From Harmothoe impar (Eukaryota > Annelida > Polychaeta > Phyllodocida > Polynoidae): a stretch of 64,000 nt of DNA. Position 1 is the stretch's first letter, and each line of letters starts with the position of its first letter. Where the stretch lies: positions 40,958,650-41,022,649 of the forward strand of contig OX381715.1 in assembly GCA_947462335.1 (NCBI GenBank), read 5' to 3'. This document shows, piece by piece, positions 53,765-63,999 of this stretch. The notes under the pieces are model-generated. The model ran no database searches, was not told the origin of the DNA, and saw nothing but the letters and a program-made list of their open reading frames with translations. The translations under genes and the position numbers were made by a program.

Positions 53765-53894
53765 GCACTTTTAAAACAACCGCAACAAGGTAGGTAACAC
53801 AAGAGAGGTGACTCCCCTGTGTGGATCCATGTTGGTATGTGTGTGTGAAGGTACCTGTCCGTCCTCTGTCCATCCTATGGTCACCTGTCCATTC

Positions 53895-54440
53895 CCCTCA
53901 CCTCCCCAGTCCATACCCCGACCTCCCCAGTCCATACCCCGACCTCCCCAGTCCATACCCCGACCTCCCCAGTCCATACCCCGGCCTTCCCAGTCTATAC
54001 CCCGACCTCAAATGTGTCAGACAGTGGATATCGACCCAACAGGCTATCATAGAAGTGTTACTCCCTGTCTCTTCCCCAACATTCCCAGTGCCCTCCTCAC
54101 CTTCCCTGTCTCCTACCCGACCTCCCATGTCTCTTCTACTACATTCCCAGTGTTTTCCCCGACCTTCCCTGTCCCAAATCCGACCTCCCCTGTCTCTTCC
54201 CCAACATTCCCAGTGCCCTCCTCACCTTCCCTGTGTCCTACCCGACCTCCCCTGTCTCTTCTATAACATTCCTGGTGTTTTCCCCGACCTTCCCTGTCCC
54301 AGATCCGACCTCCCATGTCTCTTTGCCAACATTTCCAGTGCCCTCCCCACCTTCCCTGTCCCTCCCCCGACCTCTCCTGTCCCTTCTCCAACTTTTCCTG
54401 TCCCAATCCCCTACTTGTCCTGTCCCTTCCCGACCTATCC
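53895..54440. repeat. Pyrimidine-rich minisatellite arm
   Basis: First 'gacctccccagtccatacccc' units (about six, 53895-54010), then 'cccgacctcccctgtctctt' units that complement the purine-rich arm. Confidence 0.85.
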
Positions 54441-54752
54441 TCTAGACCAAAAACAACATGCGGACCCCTTTTACAACATGCGGCCCTACATACGGCCCTT
54501 TTCCCTCCATTTTCTCAATATATGCTGCCCCTAGACCTGCCACAATCAAGGGGAAATATACGGACCATATACGGATTTTTTGATCTCCACATTATGTGGT
54601 GAAATGGAAAAACGCCACATTTGAATACGGACCCCCCACATTTGAATACGGATCTCCACATATTATGTGGTGAAATGGAAAAACGCCATATATCACATAC
54701 GGACCCCCCATATGAGTCATACGAGGGTCCATATTATGTGGTGAAATGCCCT

Positions 54753-55075
54753 CCTGGAAGGCGTTTCACCGTATCATACGGAGGGTCCGTATGTCGTTTT
54801 TTTGCGTTTCAGTTCATTTTTGCGTTTCAGCTCAACATGTCCGCATCTTACGGAAAAACATACGGAGGCCGTATGTACATACGGCCCTCCGTATTCACAT
54901 ACGGCGATAATTGCGTTTCAGCTCAACATACGGAGCACAAAAATTCCGCATCTTTGGCGTATTTACTACAAGATATACGGAGGGGTAGGGGGGGGGGTGC
55001 TATGTCAAATTATGCACATATACCCTGTTTTTTAGGGCCGTATGTGTGTATAGTCGGCCGTATGTCAATTCTGCA
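54753..55075 (+). repeat. Second copy of the foldback-element left end
   Basis: Direct repeat of 51283-51590, sharing 'aaggcgtttcaccgtatca', 'tgcgtttcagctcaacata' and the terminal CCGTATG words. It lies 100 bp upstream of the Harbinger-type coding region, so it may be that element's own terminus. Confidence 0.7.
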
Positions 55076-55173
55076 CTATATGTATTGTCCAAATTCAGCG
55101 ACCTTCACCTTGGCAGTTGACCCTTGACCCTTGACCCCGATATATTTTGGCGCACTATTTGGATAGAGCCAAG

Positions 55174-56308
55174 ATGGGTCCCAGAATAGGGTATGTGCTT
55201 CAGACTCAAAGAGAGTATTACCAGCGGGTGGATCCCTTCATCAAGTATGGGGAGAAGAAATTCCTTCAGCGATACCGCCTTACGAAGGCAATCACCAAAT
55301 GCCTGATAAAAGACTATGTGGACAGCCTAGAGGACAAGTTGTTACGGGGCAAACATGCTGTACCACATAGGATAAAGGTATGTACCACCCCTACACCCCA
55401 CTATGGCTATATGTCTTCCCTTCTTCCTATATTGTTATTTTTTTCTCCATTTATATTAAGTTTGATTTTGGCTTCTGCCCTGCACTCATAATACGCTATC
55501 TATACTGTTATGCTTTTTCCATATACATGACTCATGTTCCCTTCATATGTGATATGACTGAATGTATTCTACTATCCCAAATGAAATAAAACAAGGCAGT
55601 AATTAAAGTGTAACAAAATGGTTTTTTATTTTAAAACAGTTCTGTGTAGCTATACGCTACTTTGCCACAGGGTCAAACTACACCGACATAGCGGATGTGC
55701 ACGGTGTGTCCCGCAGTACCGTATGCAGAGCAGTCAAGTCAGTTTCTGACTTCTTTCATTACAACCTTGCCCGATATGTCAGCTGGCCAGACAGCACGAA
55801 CGAGAAAGCTAACCTGGCGTATCGTTGGTACAAGAAAATGAAGAAACCCAAACTGTTTGGACTAGTTGACGGTACTCACATACCAATAGCCTGCCCTCGG
55901 GGTTATACCCGTGACGAAAACCAATACTACTGCTACAAAGGCTATTATAGTATAAACGCCATGGTGAGTAAAATCAAAGTACACAAAAAACATGAAACTT
56001 TGCATGCATAACATATGTTGTCCCTATTTGAAAAAATAGTAGAGCACAATCTTATCGCTATATAACAGTTGACTTAGATTCTATATGTACCTTTGAACGG
56101 GTAAAAATAAAAATATTTCACACACATGTAACCCAAAAATGGAATGTTATATTTTGCAGATCATATGTGATCTGGACGGGATTGTACGTCATGTGGACGT
56201 GTCATACCCAGGCTCCCAGAATGACATTTACATTATGAACGGAAGTGAAATCAAGTTCCTGGGGGAGAGGAATGACTTTAAAGGGTTCTTCCTGTTGGGA
56301 GATTCTGG
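55174..56308 (+). CDS. Harbinger/HARBI1-like transposase gene, three visible exons (3' part missing)
   Basis: Exon 1 is 55174-55377, followed by donor GTATGT. Exon 2 is 55640-55963, preceded by AAAACAG and followed by donor GTGAGT. Exon 3 is 56160-56308, preceded by TTTTGCAG and followed by GTAAGT. Phases agree (0, 0, then 2). Exon 2 encodes a helix-turn-helix (YTDIADVHGVSRSTVCRAV) and the DGTHIPI motif with the first catalytic Asp. Exon 3 encodes PGSQNDIYIM and LLGDSG with the second Asp. The catalytic Glu exon would be next, but the LTR of element B begins 98 bp into that intron. Either the gene resumes beyond the window, or it is disrupted. An ATG at 55174 is chosen; the frame is open upstream to a TTG. 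It may be a Harbinger transposon gene or a domesticated relative; the adjoining foldback terminus favours the former. Confidence 0.8.
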
Positions 56309-56406
56309 GTAAGTAAAATAATTTAATTTTCCTGTGCCCTGACTTTGGCATAGCAGATTAATAGTTATTCCTTACAGTACAACTAAAAACCAAAAAATAA
56401 ATATAT

Positions 56407-56927
56407 TGTAGGGGTTTCATATGCGTACAACACGAACACAGGTTCCAAATTCGGTTTGAATGCAACAGGTCTTTATTCGATCACAGCCTCAAAAGTACAC
56501 GAAGGTTTCTCACTCGGTTCACTTGGTCTTTCAACCATTCGAAGACACACAGGATTCTATCGATAGTTCGAAGCATTAGCGATACCGGACAGTTAAGCTC
56601 TGTGCCAGCATGGCTGGTGCAGAGTCCATAACGTGGGAGGGGTGTAGGTGCCCCTGTCAAAGCGAAGGTACGAAAGGTGCGGGTCAGAGCTCGTCCTAGG
56701 ACTAACTGGTGAGGTAGCCAACCTCGGCCTCTTATATACCCTGAGCGCGGACCAAGCAGTGTCGACGTGGCACTCCTCCGTAGCGCCGTCTGGAGTGCCC
56801 TGCCTGGCTCCGCTACCGGATAACCGAAAGGACATGGCTCAGGTGTTGCCACCTAGTGTCCGTTGGAGGCACTTACCGCTCTGACTCCACGGACCTTATA
56901 TGTACACGTATTATTCGTGCCCCTACA
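56407..56927 (-). repeat. 3' LTR of element B
   Basis: 521 bp with perfect 8-bp terminal inverted repeats TGTAGGGG/CCCCTACA. TATATAAG on the minus strand is at 56738-56731, and the AATAAA signal is at 56477-56472 (plus-strand tttatt). It contains two TTCGAA words (56538, 56567). Confidence 0.85.
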
Positions 56928-56940
56928 TCACCCCCACCAG
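56928..56940 (-). other. Polypurine tract of element B
   Basis: CTGGTGGGGGTGA on the minus strand, abutting the LTR start. It is less pure than in element C. Confidence 0.6.
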
Positions 56941-57900
56941 ATTATAACTAGGGTCGAAATACATCTGATATAATATAATATACTCGAATATGGGAGAATA
57001 ATATCAGTGTACATGATGACAATACCGGGGTGCATTTGAAGGTACGATATACGTTTTTACACTTACATGTAGAAAGTACAAATATAGATTTTAGATTTTA
57101 CCTGTTACACAAACAACACTTACATCTCTATGTACAAAACAGGGATCTTATAGATCCAACACTATAACGACAGGATAGATACGTGAGTATCCATCTTTAA
57201 TAAAGATATGAATATATACGAATATATGTTCTATACTACTTCTAACTATAGTGATCACAGTTTTGTATGGTTTTCGTTGAGATATAATAATGGTTACTAC
57301 ATTAATCATTTTAAGGTAAGTTGAGATTGCACAATATGTGACTTTTTTAGGACGGAATGACACAGAAGTAATGGCTCGAAAATATTTAAATGGGCGAACC
57401 GTCCCTGGAGAGGTAATTACGTGAACTATTGGAATTATGTAAAAATACTTGGAACCAACATAGTTGTGACATTAACTCTTATAACCAAGGAATGTAGTAA
57501 TATTAGCCTCCATGTGAGGCAACCGATATATACCTTTATATCTTTAACAATAGATATACTTTCGAAATCCGAATACCAGTTGTTATGTCCAAAAAGAAAA
57601 TTTTTGGAGATAAAGGTAGGTATCGAACATTATGTACAGTTTTGGTTCGAATCATAGTATGTAGTATCAGTTATACTACCTAAAGTATGAACACCCTTTT
57701 TTTTTTTTTTTTTGTTTTTTTTAGACAACGAAGACATTTCTTGACAATTATGCATTTTCCACCCGGCTTATGTTTACCTTCGAATCATGACCTTAATCAT
57801 GGATGTTTTATAATAACAACACAATTATTACAGTATCATCGAAGCATCATATGCACAAGTCATCAATCACACAATCGAACAGCCGAACACCCAAGTTAGC
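56941..57900 (-). other. 3' untranslated region of element B
   Basis: About 0.96 kb of AT-rich sequence with no gene. It contains three TTCGAA words (57561, 57646, 57779) and a poly-T run at about 57697-57721 (plus strand). Confidence 0.65.
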
Positions 57901-60900
57901 TTATAAGTCCTTCAATACGCTCTGGAGTTCTTCGAGTGACCCACTCCATTGGGTGAGTCCTATACCGAATACCCGAATGAACTTAACGTTCAGGGCCTTC
58001 AGAGTTTTGGCCTGATCGTCAAGAGTATCTTCTGCAGCTTTCTGCAGACAACGAGCTGTTGAGAGTTCTCTCTTCGATTGTGCCAGCTGCTTGGTGAGTT
58101 CGATCACCTTATCTGGCTCCGATTGTTCGTCAATACGTTGCTGCTCGAAGATCTTCCTCAGCCTCTCGACCTCCTTGCCCTGCATGGTGATGGCATAGTC
58201 GGTTGATGCTCTCGCCACACCGGCTGCATATCGTTGCATGCCAGCCAGGTGTTCCTGCAACCATCGTTCGTATAGTTCTTTATGCACCACCGCATCCGGA
58301 GCCTTTGGAGGCTCGAAGTAGTCCTTCGGAATCTGTATCTGGGGCCGAATGTTTTCACCACTGATCATCAGATCATACCACCGGTTTGGATCCACTGCTG
58401 GTTCCTCACGAACTCTGGGCTTATAGGGCACAGTAGCAGTAGTAGTAGTGGTGGTGAGTAGGGTGGCTGCAACAGTTGCTGCCTTCCCTCCTCCAGCAGT
58501 TGTCGTTGGTGTGGTGGTGACTGGGTTCGAAGTGGTCACTGGAACCGGGTCCACCACAGGCTCAGCTTTTATGGATGTCGAATCCGCACTAGTAGCAGGG
58601 GTTTTACGCCCCACTGACTTTGTAGAACTGTCAGCCCTTGGTTTCACCTTGTCTTCTGCCCGAGGAGTGAGGTTGGTGGTCGTCACCACCAAGTCCTTTT
58701 TCCCAGGCAGCACAAAGTGATCCGAATCCGCCATCTCCACGTCCCGTGAGTCCGGTTGGCGGATGGCATCCATCACAGGGATGCCCGTAGGGAGATTCTT
58801 GTACGGATCCTTCTCAGTTTGTACCTCCGGACCAGGGAAGTCCATTGAAGGGTACTCGGCCTTACTGGCCAAGTTACCAGGAGTCAGAGGACGAAGGGTT
58901 TGCAGCTGGGAGCGACCCTTGGGGGCTGAGAAGTCCGGACCATAGTCAGGACGCAAGTCCTTCAGTGGAGACCGGTGCTCGATCGTTGTCGCGCGCCCTC
59001 GTGCTGCAGTTGGAGCTCTTGGAGCTGGAACCTCCGACTTGACCTTTTTGCAGTCAGGTTCGGAAGTCGCTGGACTCCTGTTCTCACTTCGTTTCCCTGG
59101 AAGGGGGTTGGCCGCTCTCCAGTCGTACAATTGCTGGTACAAGGTGAAGTTCAGGTCCAGTCGACCACGTCGATCAGTACGCTGGAAGACAGCTGACTGT
59201 TTCGAATTCCGGGTTAATTGGACCTTTCCGAATTGGAAGGTCTCAATCGTAATGGTTTCGAATTTGACTTTGTCCAGGCCTGCCACCAGGGATGCATGGA
59301 GATCTCCAACGTTCTTTCTGGCCAACATCATGGCTTGGCCATGACATTGTATCAGGTGCTCGATCATTCGGCCTCTTCTAGGGGTCCACATTCCCGAACA
59401 CTTTTTGTTTGATTTGCCGATATCAGCGCAGACATACATCGCATGGTGGTGCATGTGCTTCTCCACGAGATGTCGCATGAATTGAAGACGAGTAGGCATG
59501 GGGCGGTTCTCGTGTGCGAAGTAGACACGGCAGGAATCGAATGGGCAGTCCTCCCTTACCCCTTCTTTGTACCGGGCCATCGCCCAACGTATTTTGGGAC
59601 GGCCCTCATGGTTGTAGTAAGTCTCAGGGAACTGTTTTCGATCCAGCAGCCGACCGAACCAGTTTTCTGTCCATGACCAGGAACTGGGTGAGCCCATATT
59701 GGATCTCATCCATTCTTCGTCATCAGACAATCCTTCATGGTCCGGTTCTTTGGGACACGAATACATATCCCTTGATCGTTTGCAGTGTTCCATGCACTCG
59801 GGCCTAAATTTCTTGAAGCCCCCACTGGCATTGCGCCAAATCATGTCCTCCACCCGAGAACTTGGGACGTCTGCCGAGGCACCTGCCCCTGCAGCTGGAG
59901 CTGGAGGGGGCGACGAAACCACTGGTGGTGTGTTCGATTGCCCTGACTCGGAGGACGTAGACGGAGATGCAGGTACCTTGACCTGCACTGGAGTTTTAGT
60001 CGGAGTTGCTGGAGGGGTCGAATGCGTCTGGGTGGGTGCCCTAGGAGGCGTCGAAGGTGTAGAGGCCGTACTGGATACTACGTCCACCAACCTCACGATT
60101 GGGGACATATTAATCGCAGTAGTTTGGGGAGGCGAAGGATGGGGTACACATGGCTGTCGTGCCTCATTCTTCTTTGCCTTCCGTTTCTGGCTCTTTGGAA
60201 GTTCGAAGGGGACCTCCTCCAGATCCGAAGCGTCGGATACGGACCGTCCTTTTTGTTGCGGATTGGGGTTCTTACGGGACTGGGCTCGAGTCATTGGCGT
60301 TCTGGGGGCAGTTTGCATAGCCTCCAGAGTTAGCCGTAACTGTTCATTGGCTGCCCTGAGTTCATCGGATTCTCTAACCACCTGAGCATAACGGGCTTCT
60401 TGCTCAACTGATCCTGAGGTATCCGAATGGATCTCCCGCGGAGCCAACTCCACGCTAGCTGAATCTTCTTCGAATGGGACTGGTAAAGGTCCCGGAGCTT
60501 TCGGAAGGGATTCGGATGGGGACTCAGTAGTCCCGGTGGTCGTAGTTGGTTCTTCGAATGACGTTGACGCCGACTGGGAAGTACTCGAAGAGCATTCGGA
60601 CTGGACTGGGGCAGGTTCGGACACCTCAGACTTAGGCGGAGTATTGGGAGGAGTACTGCCATTAGAAGTTTTACGACTACCTTTGGTCTTGGAGAATTTC
60701 TTTTTCTTCCCCTTCGTACTGGTCGTGCTCCCATCACTTGAGGGCACTGCTTCCTCCCTAGCTTTGGCTTGTTGGAGATGCCGAAAGTTCGTACCACATC
60801 GCAGTAGGATTTTTCCAAAGATCTCATTTTGATATGCTCCCCGGATGGCTCCTTCGTAACTCTCTAGCCAAGTACCCTCATGGTGGTCGAATCCATGTTC

Positions 60901-61413
60901 CTCCAGCTTGTCTAGCACCATCGCCATGAGTGTGGGATGGAGCTTCAGCGAGGTGTCGAACGGCGGGTCACACTCCAGCACCTCCATGAGTTGTTGCTGG
61001 GCCAGTGATGTTCGCACAACGTCCTCCATTTCTTCGTCAGATACTGCATGGATAGGCAATTTCTGGCTTACCTCTTCCAACTCTGACATCTCGTCCTCCT
61101 CCTCATCACCTGCTGCGTTCAGCCGGGTTGACGTCGAATTGTCTATGTCTTTCGAAGCAACACGTTTCGGGACATTGCGCCACGGCAACGGCCCTAGGTT
61201 GACTGTAGCCGGGGGTGGCATGGTCATGCTGTCCCGATCAGCCGTCGAATAGGAGCCGATCCCCGCTACACGAACGGTAACCGCACTCCCGGTGGATTCA
61301 GAGGCGGATTCATAATCCGACTCACGAGCGTTGTCGAATTGGCCATCGTCCATCCCGAACAGATCTATCTCGTCGGACTGGAGGCCCTCACCGGGGGTGT
61401 ACTGCTCCTCCAT
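57901..61413 (-). CDS. ORF3 of element B: zinc-module/coiled-coil accessory protein
   Basis: 1170 residues from ATG at 61413, the longest ORF3 here. The N-terminal ~530 residues are Ser/Thr/Pro/Glu-rich and probably disordered. SDDEEW is at 563-568. Zinc module 1 is C623-x4-C628...H648-x4-H653 (RHLVEKHM, as in element C). Module 2 is C662-x9-C672...H686-x4-H691. A basic, Pro-rich region follows. The last ~130 residues are a coiled coil, with KFIRVFG some 25 residues from the end. No signal peptide or membrane span is seen. The order of features matches ORF3 of A and C, but extra disordered sequence on both sides of the zinc modules makes it longer. A nuclear nucleic-acid-binding role is inferred. 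The ORF itself holds seven TTCGAA words. Confidence 0.85.
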   Translation of the reverse strand: MEEQYTPGEGLQSDEIDLFGMDDGQFDNARESDYESASESTGSAVTVRVAGIGSYSTADRDSMTMPPPATVNLGPLPWRNVPKRVASKDIDNSTSTRLNAAGDEEEDEMSELEEVSQKLPIHAVSDEEMEDVVRTSLAQQQLMEVLECDPPFDTSLKLHPTLMAMVLDKLEEHGFDHHEGTWLESYEGAIRGAYQNEIFGKILLRCGTNFRHLQQAKAREEAVPSSDGSTTSTKGKKKKFSKTKGSRKTSNGSTPPNTPPKSEVSEPAPVQSECSSSTSQSASTSFEEPTTTTGTTESPSESLPKAPGPLPVPFEEDSASVELAPREIHSDTSGSVEQEARYAQVVRESDELRAANEQLRLTLEAMQTAPRTPMTRAQSRKNPNPQQKGRSVSDASDLEEVPFELPKSQKRKAKKNEARQPCVPHPSPPQTTAINMSPIVRLVDVVSSTASTPSTPPRAPTQTHSTPPATPTKTPVQVKVPASPSTSSESGQSNTPPVVSSPPPAPAAGAGASADVPSSRVEDMIWRNASGGFKKFRPECMEHCKRSRDMYSCPKEPDHEGLSDDEEWMRSNMGSPSSWSWTENWFGRLLDRKQFPETYYNHEGRPKIRWAMARYKEGVREDCPFDSCRVYFAHENRPMPTRLQFMRHLVEKHMHHHAMYVCADIGKSNKKCSGMWTPRRGRMIEHLIQCHGQAMMLARKNVGDLHASLVAGLDKVKFETITIETFQFGKVQLTRNSKQSAVFQRTDRRGRLDLNFTLYQQLYDWRAANPLPGKRSENRSPATSEPDCKKVKSEVPAPRAPTAARGRATTIEHRSPLKDLRPDYGPDFSAPKGRSQLQTLRPLTPGNLASKAEYPSMDFPGPEVQTEKDPYKNLPTGIPVMDAIRQPDSRDVEMADSDHFVLPGKKDLVVTTTNLTPRAEDKVKPRADSSTKSVGRKTPATSADSTSIKAEPVVDPVPVTTSNPVTTTPTTTAGGGKAATVAATLLTTTTTTATVPYKPRVREEPAVDPNRWYDLMISGENIRPQIQIPKDYFEPPKAPDAVVHKELYERWLQEHLAGMQRYAAGVARASTDYAITMQGKEVERLRKIFEQQRIDEQSEPDKVIELTKQLAQSKRELSTARCLQKAAEDTLDDQAKTLKALNVKFIRVFGIGLTQWSGSLEELQSVLKDL

Positions 61414-62013
61414 TGCAGTCGAATGTTTTCAGCGAAAACGAAGTTTAATGATCGAAGATTTGCGGAGTACGAAGCTCCGCGTGTCCTAATGACACTAGGA
61501 GTGGGAACTAACCAGGTTGGCGCGTCTTATGATGTGGTTTTGGAGACTTTTGGTCGACTACAAGTCCCTTCTTCCTCCTCCTTTGCCCTGCAGCGTCCGT
61601 GCGTCTTCTTGGCACTGATCCAATATGGCGACCGCCCTTCTTGTCTCGTGATGCCACGCCCGCCGCGGGAGCGAAGGTCAACCAATCAGCGTTCACGCTT
61701 CACCGGATAGCCCTTTTCCGACGGATAACCCGGCGGGAGACGCTCGCGTTTCCCGCCACTAATCGAACGGGTAGCTCACCGGAGTGTAATCCTTATTGAG
61801 TCAGTTCCACAGAACCAGGGGTACCGCTAATCATGAATTCTTCAGGAGTGTAGGCAAATGTCATTACGGGTAACATAAGAATACCCGCCGGATAAATCCG
61901 TCTGCCACCCTCGGGGACGTTCATGATCAACACCCGCCCTAGTTCCGCTCGCTCGACAGCAATTAGGTCTGTACTACCATCATGGAATCGAAACTTCTTG
62001 TTGTGTATACAAA
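61414..62013 (-). promoter_or_regulatory. Pol-ORF3 spacer of element B with promoter-like motifs
   Basis: On the minus strand there are two opposed GGCGGGA-type E2F-like motifs (61757-61749 and about 61740-61732), a reversed CCAAT box (GATTGG, 61687-61682) and GCCATATTGG (61629-61620). No good TATA is present; a weak CATAAGACGC lies near 61535-61526. Two or three of these motif types also precede ORF3 in A and C, so an internal promoter is plausible but weaker here. Confidence 0.4.
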
Positions 62014-63999
62014 TTAGGTCACAGCAGTCTCCGGATTATGCCGTGGACTGCGTCTTAACCCCACCTTGGGTTCTTTAGACCTGGTCGTCCGGGAAGATTC
62101 GACAGGATGTCCAGTAGTCAATTGGACAGCCCTCCTCCCCTTCAGACCTTCATTTGCCGAGACTTTTTTTCCGCACTTTTTATCCTTCTTGCTAGAAGCT
62201 CGAATTGGTAAATTTTTTTTAGGCCTACCCCGGCCCCGCTTTAATTTACCAATACCAGGAGGCATAGGTTTTTTCTCATCTGAGGGTATCACTAGTTTCC
62301 TAGGTCTACCAGGACCATGTCGTTCCGGGGTGGTCGCTCTCCACTCAGTGTTATCTGACTTCGAATGCTCCCCTGGCTTCGAATGCGCTGAAGCATCACC
62401 CTGCCACCGGCGTAGGCGAGCTACATTGGATTTATACAGGCGTCCCAACAAGGATTTGATCACCACCGTGGATTCAGAAACAATCCGAACCACAGTAAAG
62501 GGACCATCCCAGTTGGGTGACAACTTTAGCTGTTGTAGGGGGTCGTGTAGCCTAACTACTTCATCCCCCACTCGAAAGGACCTAAGTTTCAAACCTACGT
62601 CATAGCCCACTTTTTGCCATGAAGCAGATTTGCTTAGTTCACATCGAACCATCTCGTATGCGGACTTGAATTGATCCCTCAATGCCTCCACGAACATCAC
62701 CTGACAGGGTGTTCCAGCGTTTATCCCAGCTACGCCAAACACCAAGTCAGCAGGCATAATCAAATCCTCTCCGAATACCAACAAATTGGGGGAACAACCG
62801 GTGGAAGCATGCACCGTACTATTATAAGCATGTACCACAAACTCGCATTGCTCGTCCCAATCATCCATCTGACTGTTGACCAGAGGCTTCAGGACTTGTA
62901 TCAAGGTTCTGTTGAACCTTTCTACTTGACCATCAGACTGAGGCCGGTACGGATTCGTTCTTGTTTTGCATATAGCAAGGCTATGGCACGTTGCTGCCCA
63001 TAACTCAGATTCGAATTCTCTGCCTTGATCACTATGCAACATCAAGGGTACGCCTAGATGAAGCACCCAACCCTTTACGAATGCACGAGCACATGTATGA
63101 GCCTTGTGATCTTTCAGAGGAAACACTCTAGTATACTTCGAATAGTAGTCGGAGATCACCATCATGCACGTGTTTCCATCAGGAGTGGTTTTTAGGCCAC
63201 TAATGATATCAACCGCTATGCGTGCAAATCTAACTCCCCAGAGCTCTTGAGTTAGTGGCAACTTCCCCAGGCCTTCACCTGGTTTGCTCAGACAACAATC
63301 TGGACAAGTAGAGATCCACCTAAGCAGATCTTTACTCATGCCAGGCCAGTAATACCTTCTGGAGAGTCGCGCAAGGGAGCGCTTCTTTCCAAAATGTCCA
63401 CTGGTCTGATGTCCATGTACGAAATACATGATATCCCTTCGCATAGCTGTGGGTATCACGATTTGTCGAATTTTGGCCTTGTACGGTGTTATCTTCCACC
63501 TACATAAGATACCGTCAACAACAGTTAGCTCAGACCATTGAGCAAGTAGCTGTCTCATTTCCCGGTTCTCAATCGAAATGGTTGGTCTTTGTGGTTGGGC
63601 ACCACTGGAGACCTGTTCTATTAGTCTCGAAATGACAGCATCACCCTTCTGGAATTGCCTGATGGTTTCGGTGGACCATTCCATTGCTTTAGAATGTCCT
63701 ACATCATACGGCATTCGAACTCCAGCTATTACAGCATTATGGGCTCCACAATCATCGCAATCCATTCTAGAACATTTCCGTATGGGTCTTCTCGAAAGGG
63801 CGTCAGCATTGATATGCTTGCTCCCTGCTCTGTGTTGGATTTGGCTATTTTCCAACCCGAACTCGGACAAGTGGGTCAGCCATCGACCGATCATTCCTTC
63901 TGCTTCCTTAAAGTTCAACAGCCACCTTAAGGACGAGTGATCTGTCCGTAAAGTAAAGTCACCTCCCCAAAGGAAGTGCTTAAACTTCTTCGTATACAC
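62014..63999 (-). CDS. pol: Pol polyprotein of element B (RNase H end and integrase, partial)
   Basis: The visible 661 residues are open to the window edge, so the true start lies outside. RNase H tail: LRTDHSSLRWLLNF. Integrase zinc domain: HGHQTSGHFG...CPDCC. Core: AVDIISG, HSDQGREFES and SDGQVERFNRT supply D, D and E. A GPF-type module follows (WDGPFTVVRIVSEST). The C-terminal tail carries AT-hook-like GPGRPRK and RGRGRPKK segments (about 62318-62295 and 62245-62215), as in element C, and ends in a basic LRRSPRHN segment shared with element A. No internal stop is seen. Confidence 0.92.
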   Translation of the reverse strand: MYTKKFKHFLWGGDFTLRTDHSSLRWLLNFKEAEGMIGRWLTHLSEFGLENSQIQHRAGSKHINADALSRRPIRKCSRMDCDDCGAHNAVIAGVRMPYDVGHSKAMEWSTETIRQFQKGDAVISRLIEQVSSGAQPQRPTISIENREMRQLLAQWSELTVVDGILCRWKITPYKAKIRQIVIPTAMRRDIMYFVHGHQTSGHFGKKRSLARLSRRYYWPGMSKDLLRWISTCPDCCLSKPGEGLGKLPLTQELWGVRFARIAVDIISGLKTTPDGNTCMMVISDYYSKYTRVFPLKDHKAHTCARAFVKGWVLHLGVPLMLHSDQGREFESELWAATCHSLAICKTRTNPYRPQSDGQVERFNRTLIQVLKPLVNSQMDDWDEQCEFVVHAYNSTVHASTGCSPNLLVFGEDLIMPADLVFGVAGINAGTPCQVMFVEALRDQFKSAYEMVRCELSKSASWQKVGYDVGLKLRSFRVGDEVVRLHDPLQQLKLSPNWDGPFTVVRIVSESTVVIKSLLGRLYKSNVARLRRWQGDASAHSKPGEHSKSDNTEWRATTPERHGPGRPRKLVIPSDEKKPMPPGIGKLKRGRGRPKKNLPIRASSKKDKKCGKKVSANEGLKGRRAVQLTTGHPVESSRTTRSKEPKVGLRRSPRHNPETAVT

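Larger units (their letters stand above)
52831..54755. mobile_element. Foldback-type element 2, giant imperfect palindrome
   Basis: The left end 'ggaggccatttcaccgcat' is matched by the inverted right end 'atgtggtgaaatgccctcc'. Purine-rich arm 53150-53470 (gacaggggaggtcggg units) pairs with pyrimidine-rich arm 54060-54440 (cccgacctcccctgtctct units). The centre holds (TA)n (53673-53762) and a second pyrimidine array (53895-54010). The Pro/Ser-rich ORFs across the arms are artefacts. A TGACGTCA palindrome (about 53072) and TATAAATA (53118) lie near its left end and could act as a promoter, unproven. Confidence 0.6.

Noticed and set aside
53808..54534. Pro/Ser-rich ORFs up to 237 codons (and purine-strand counterparts)
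   Set aside because: Several frames are open at once because of the pyrimidine-rich tandem repeat. Low complexity and no start context.
59699..60385. 228-codon plus-strand ORF antisense to element B ORF3
   Set aside because: Shadow of the Pro/Ser/Thr-rich coding strand; no family resemblance.
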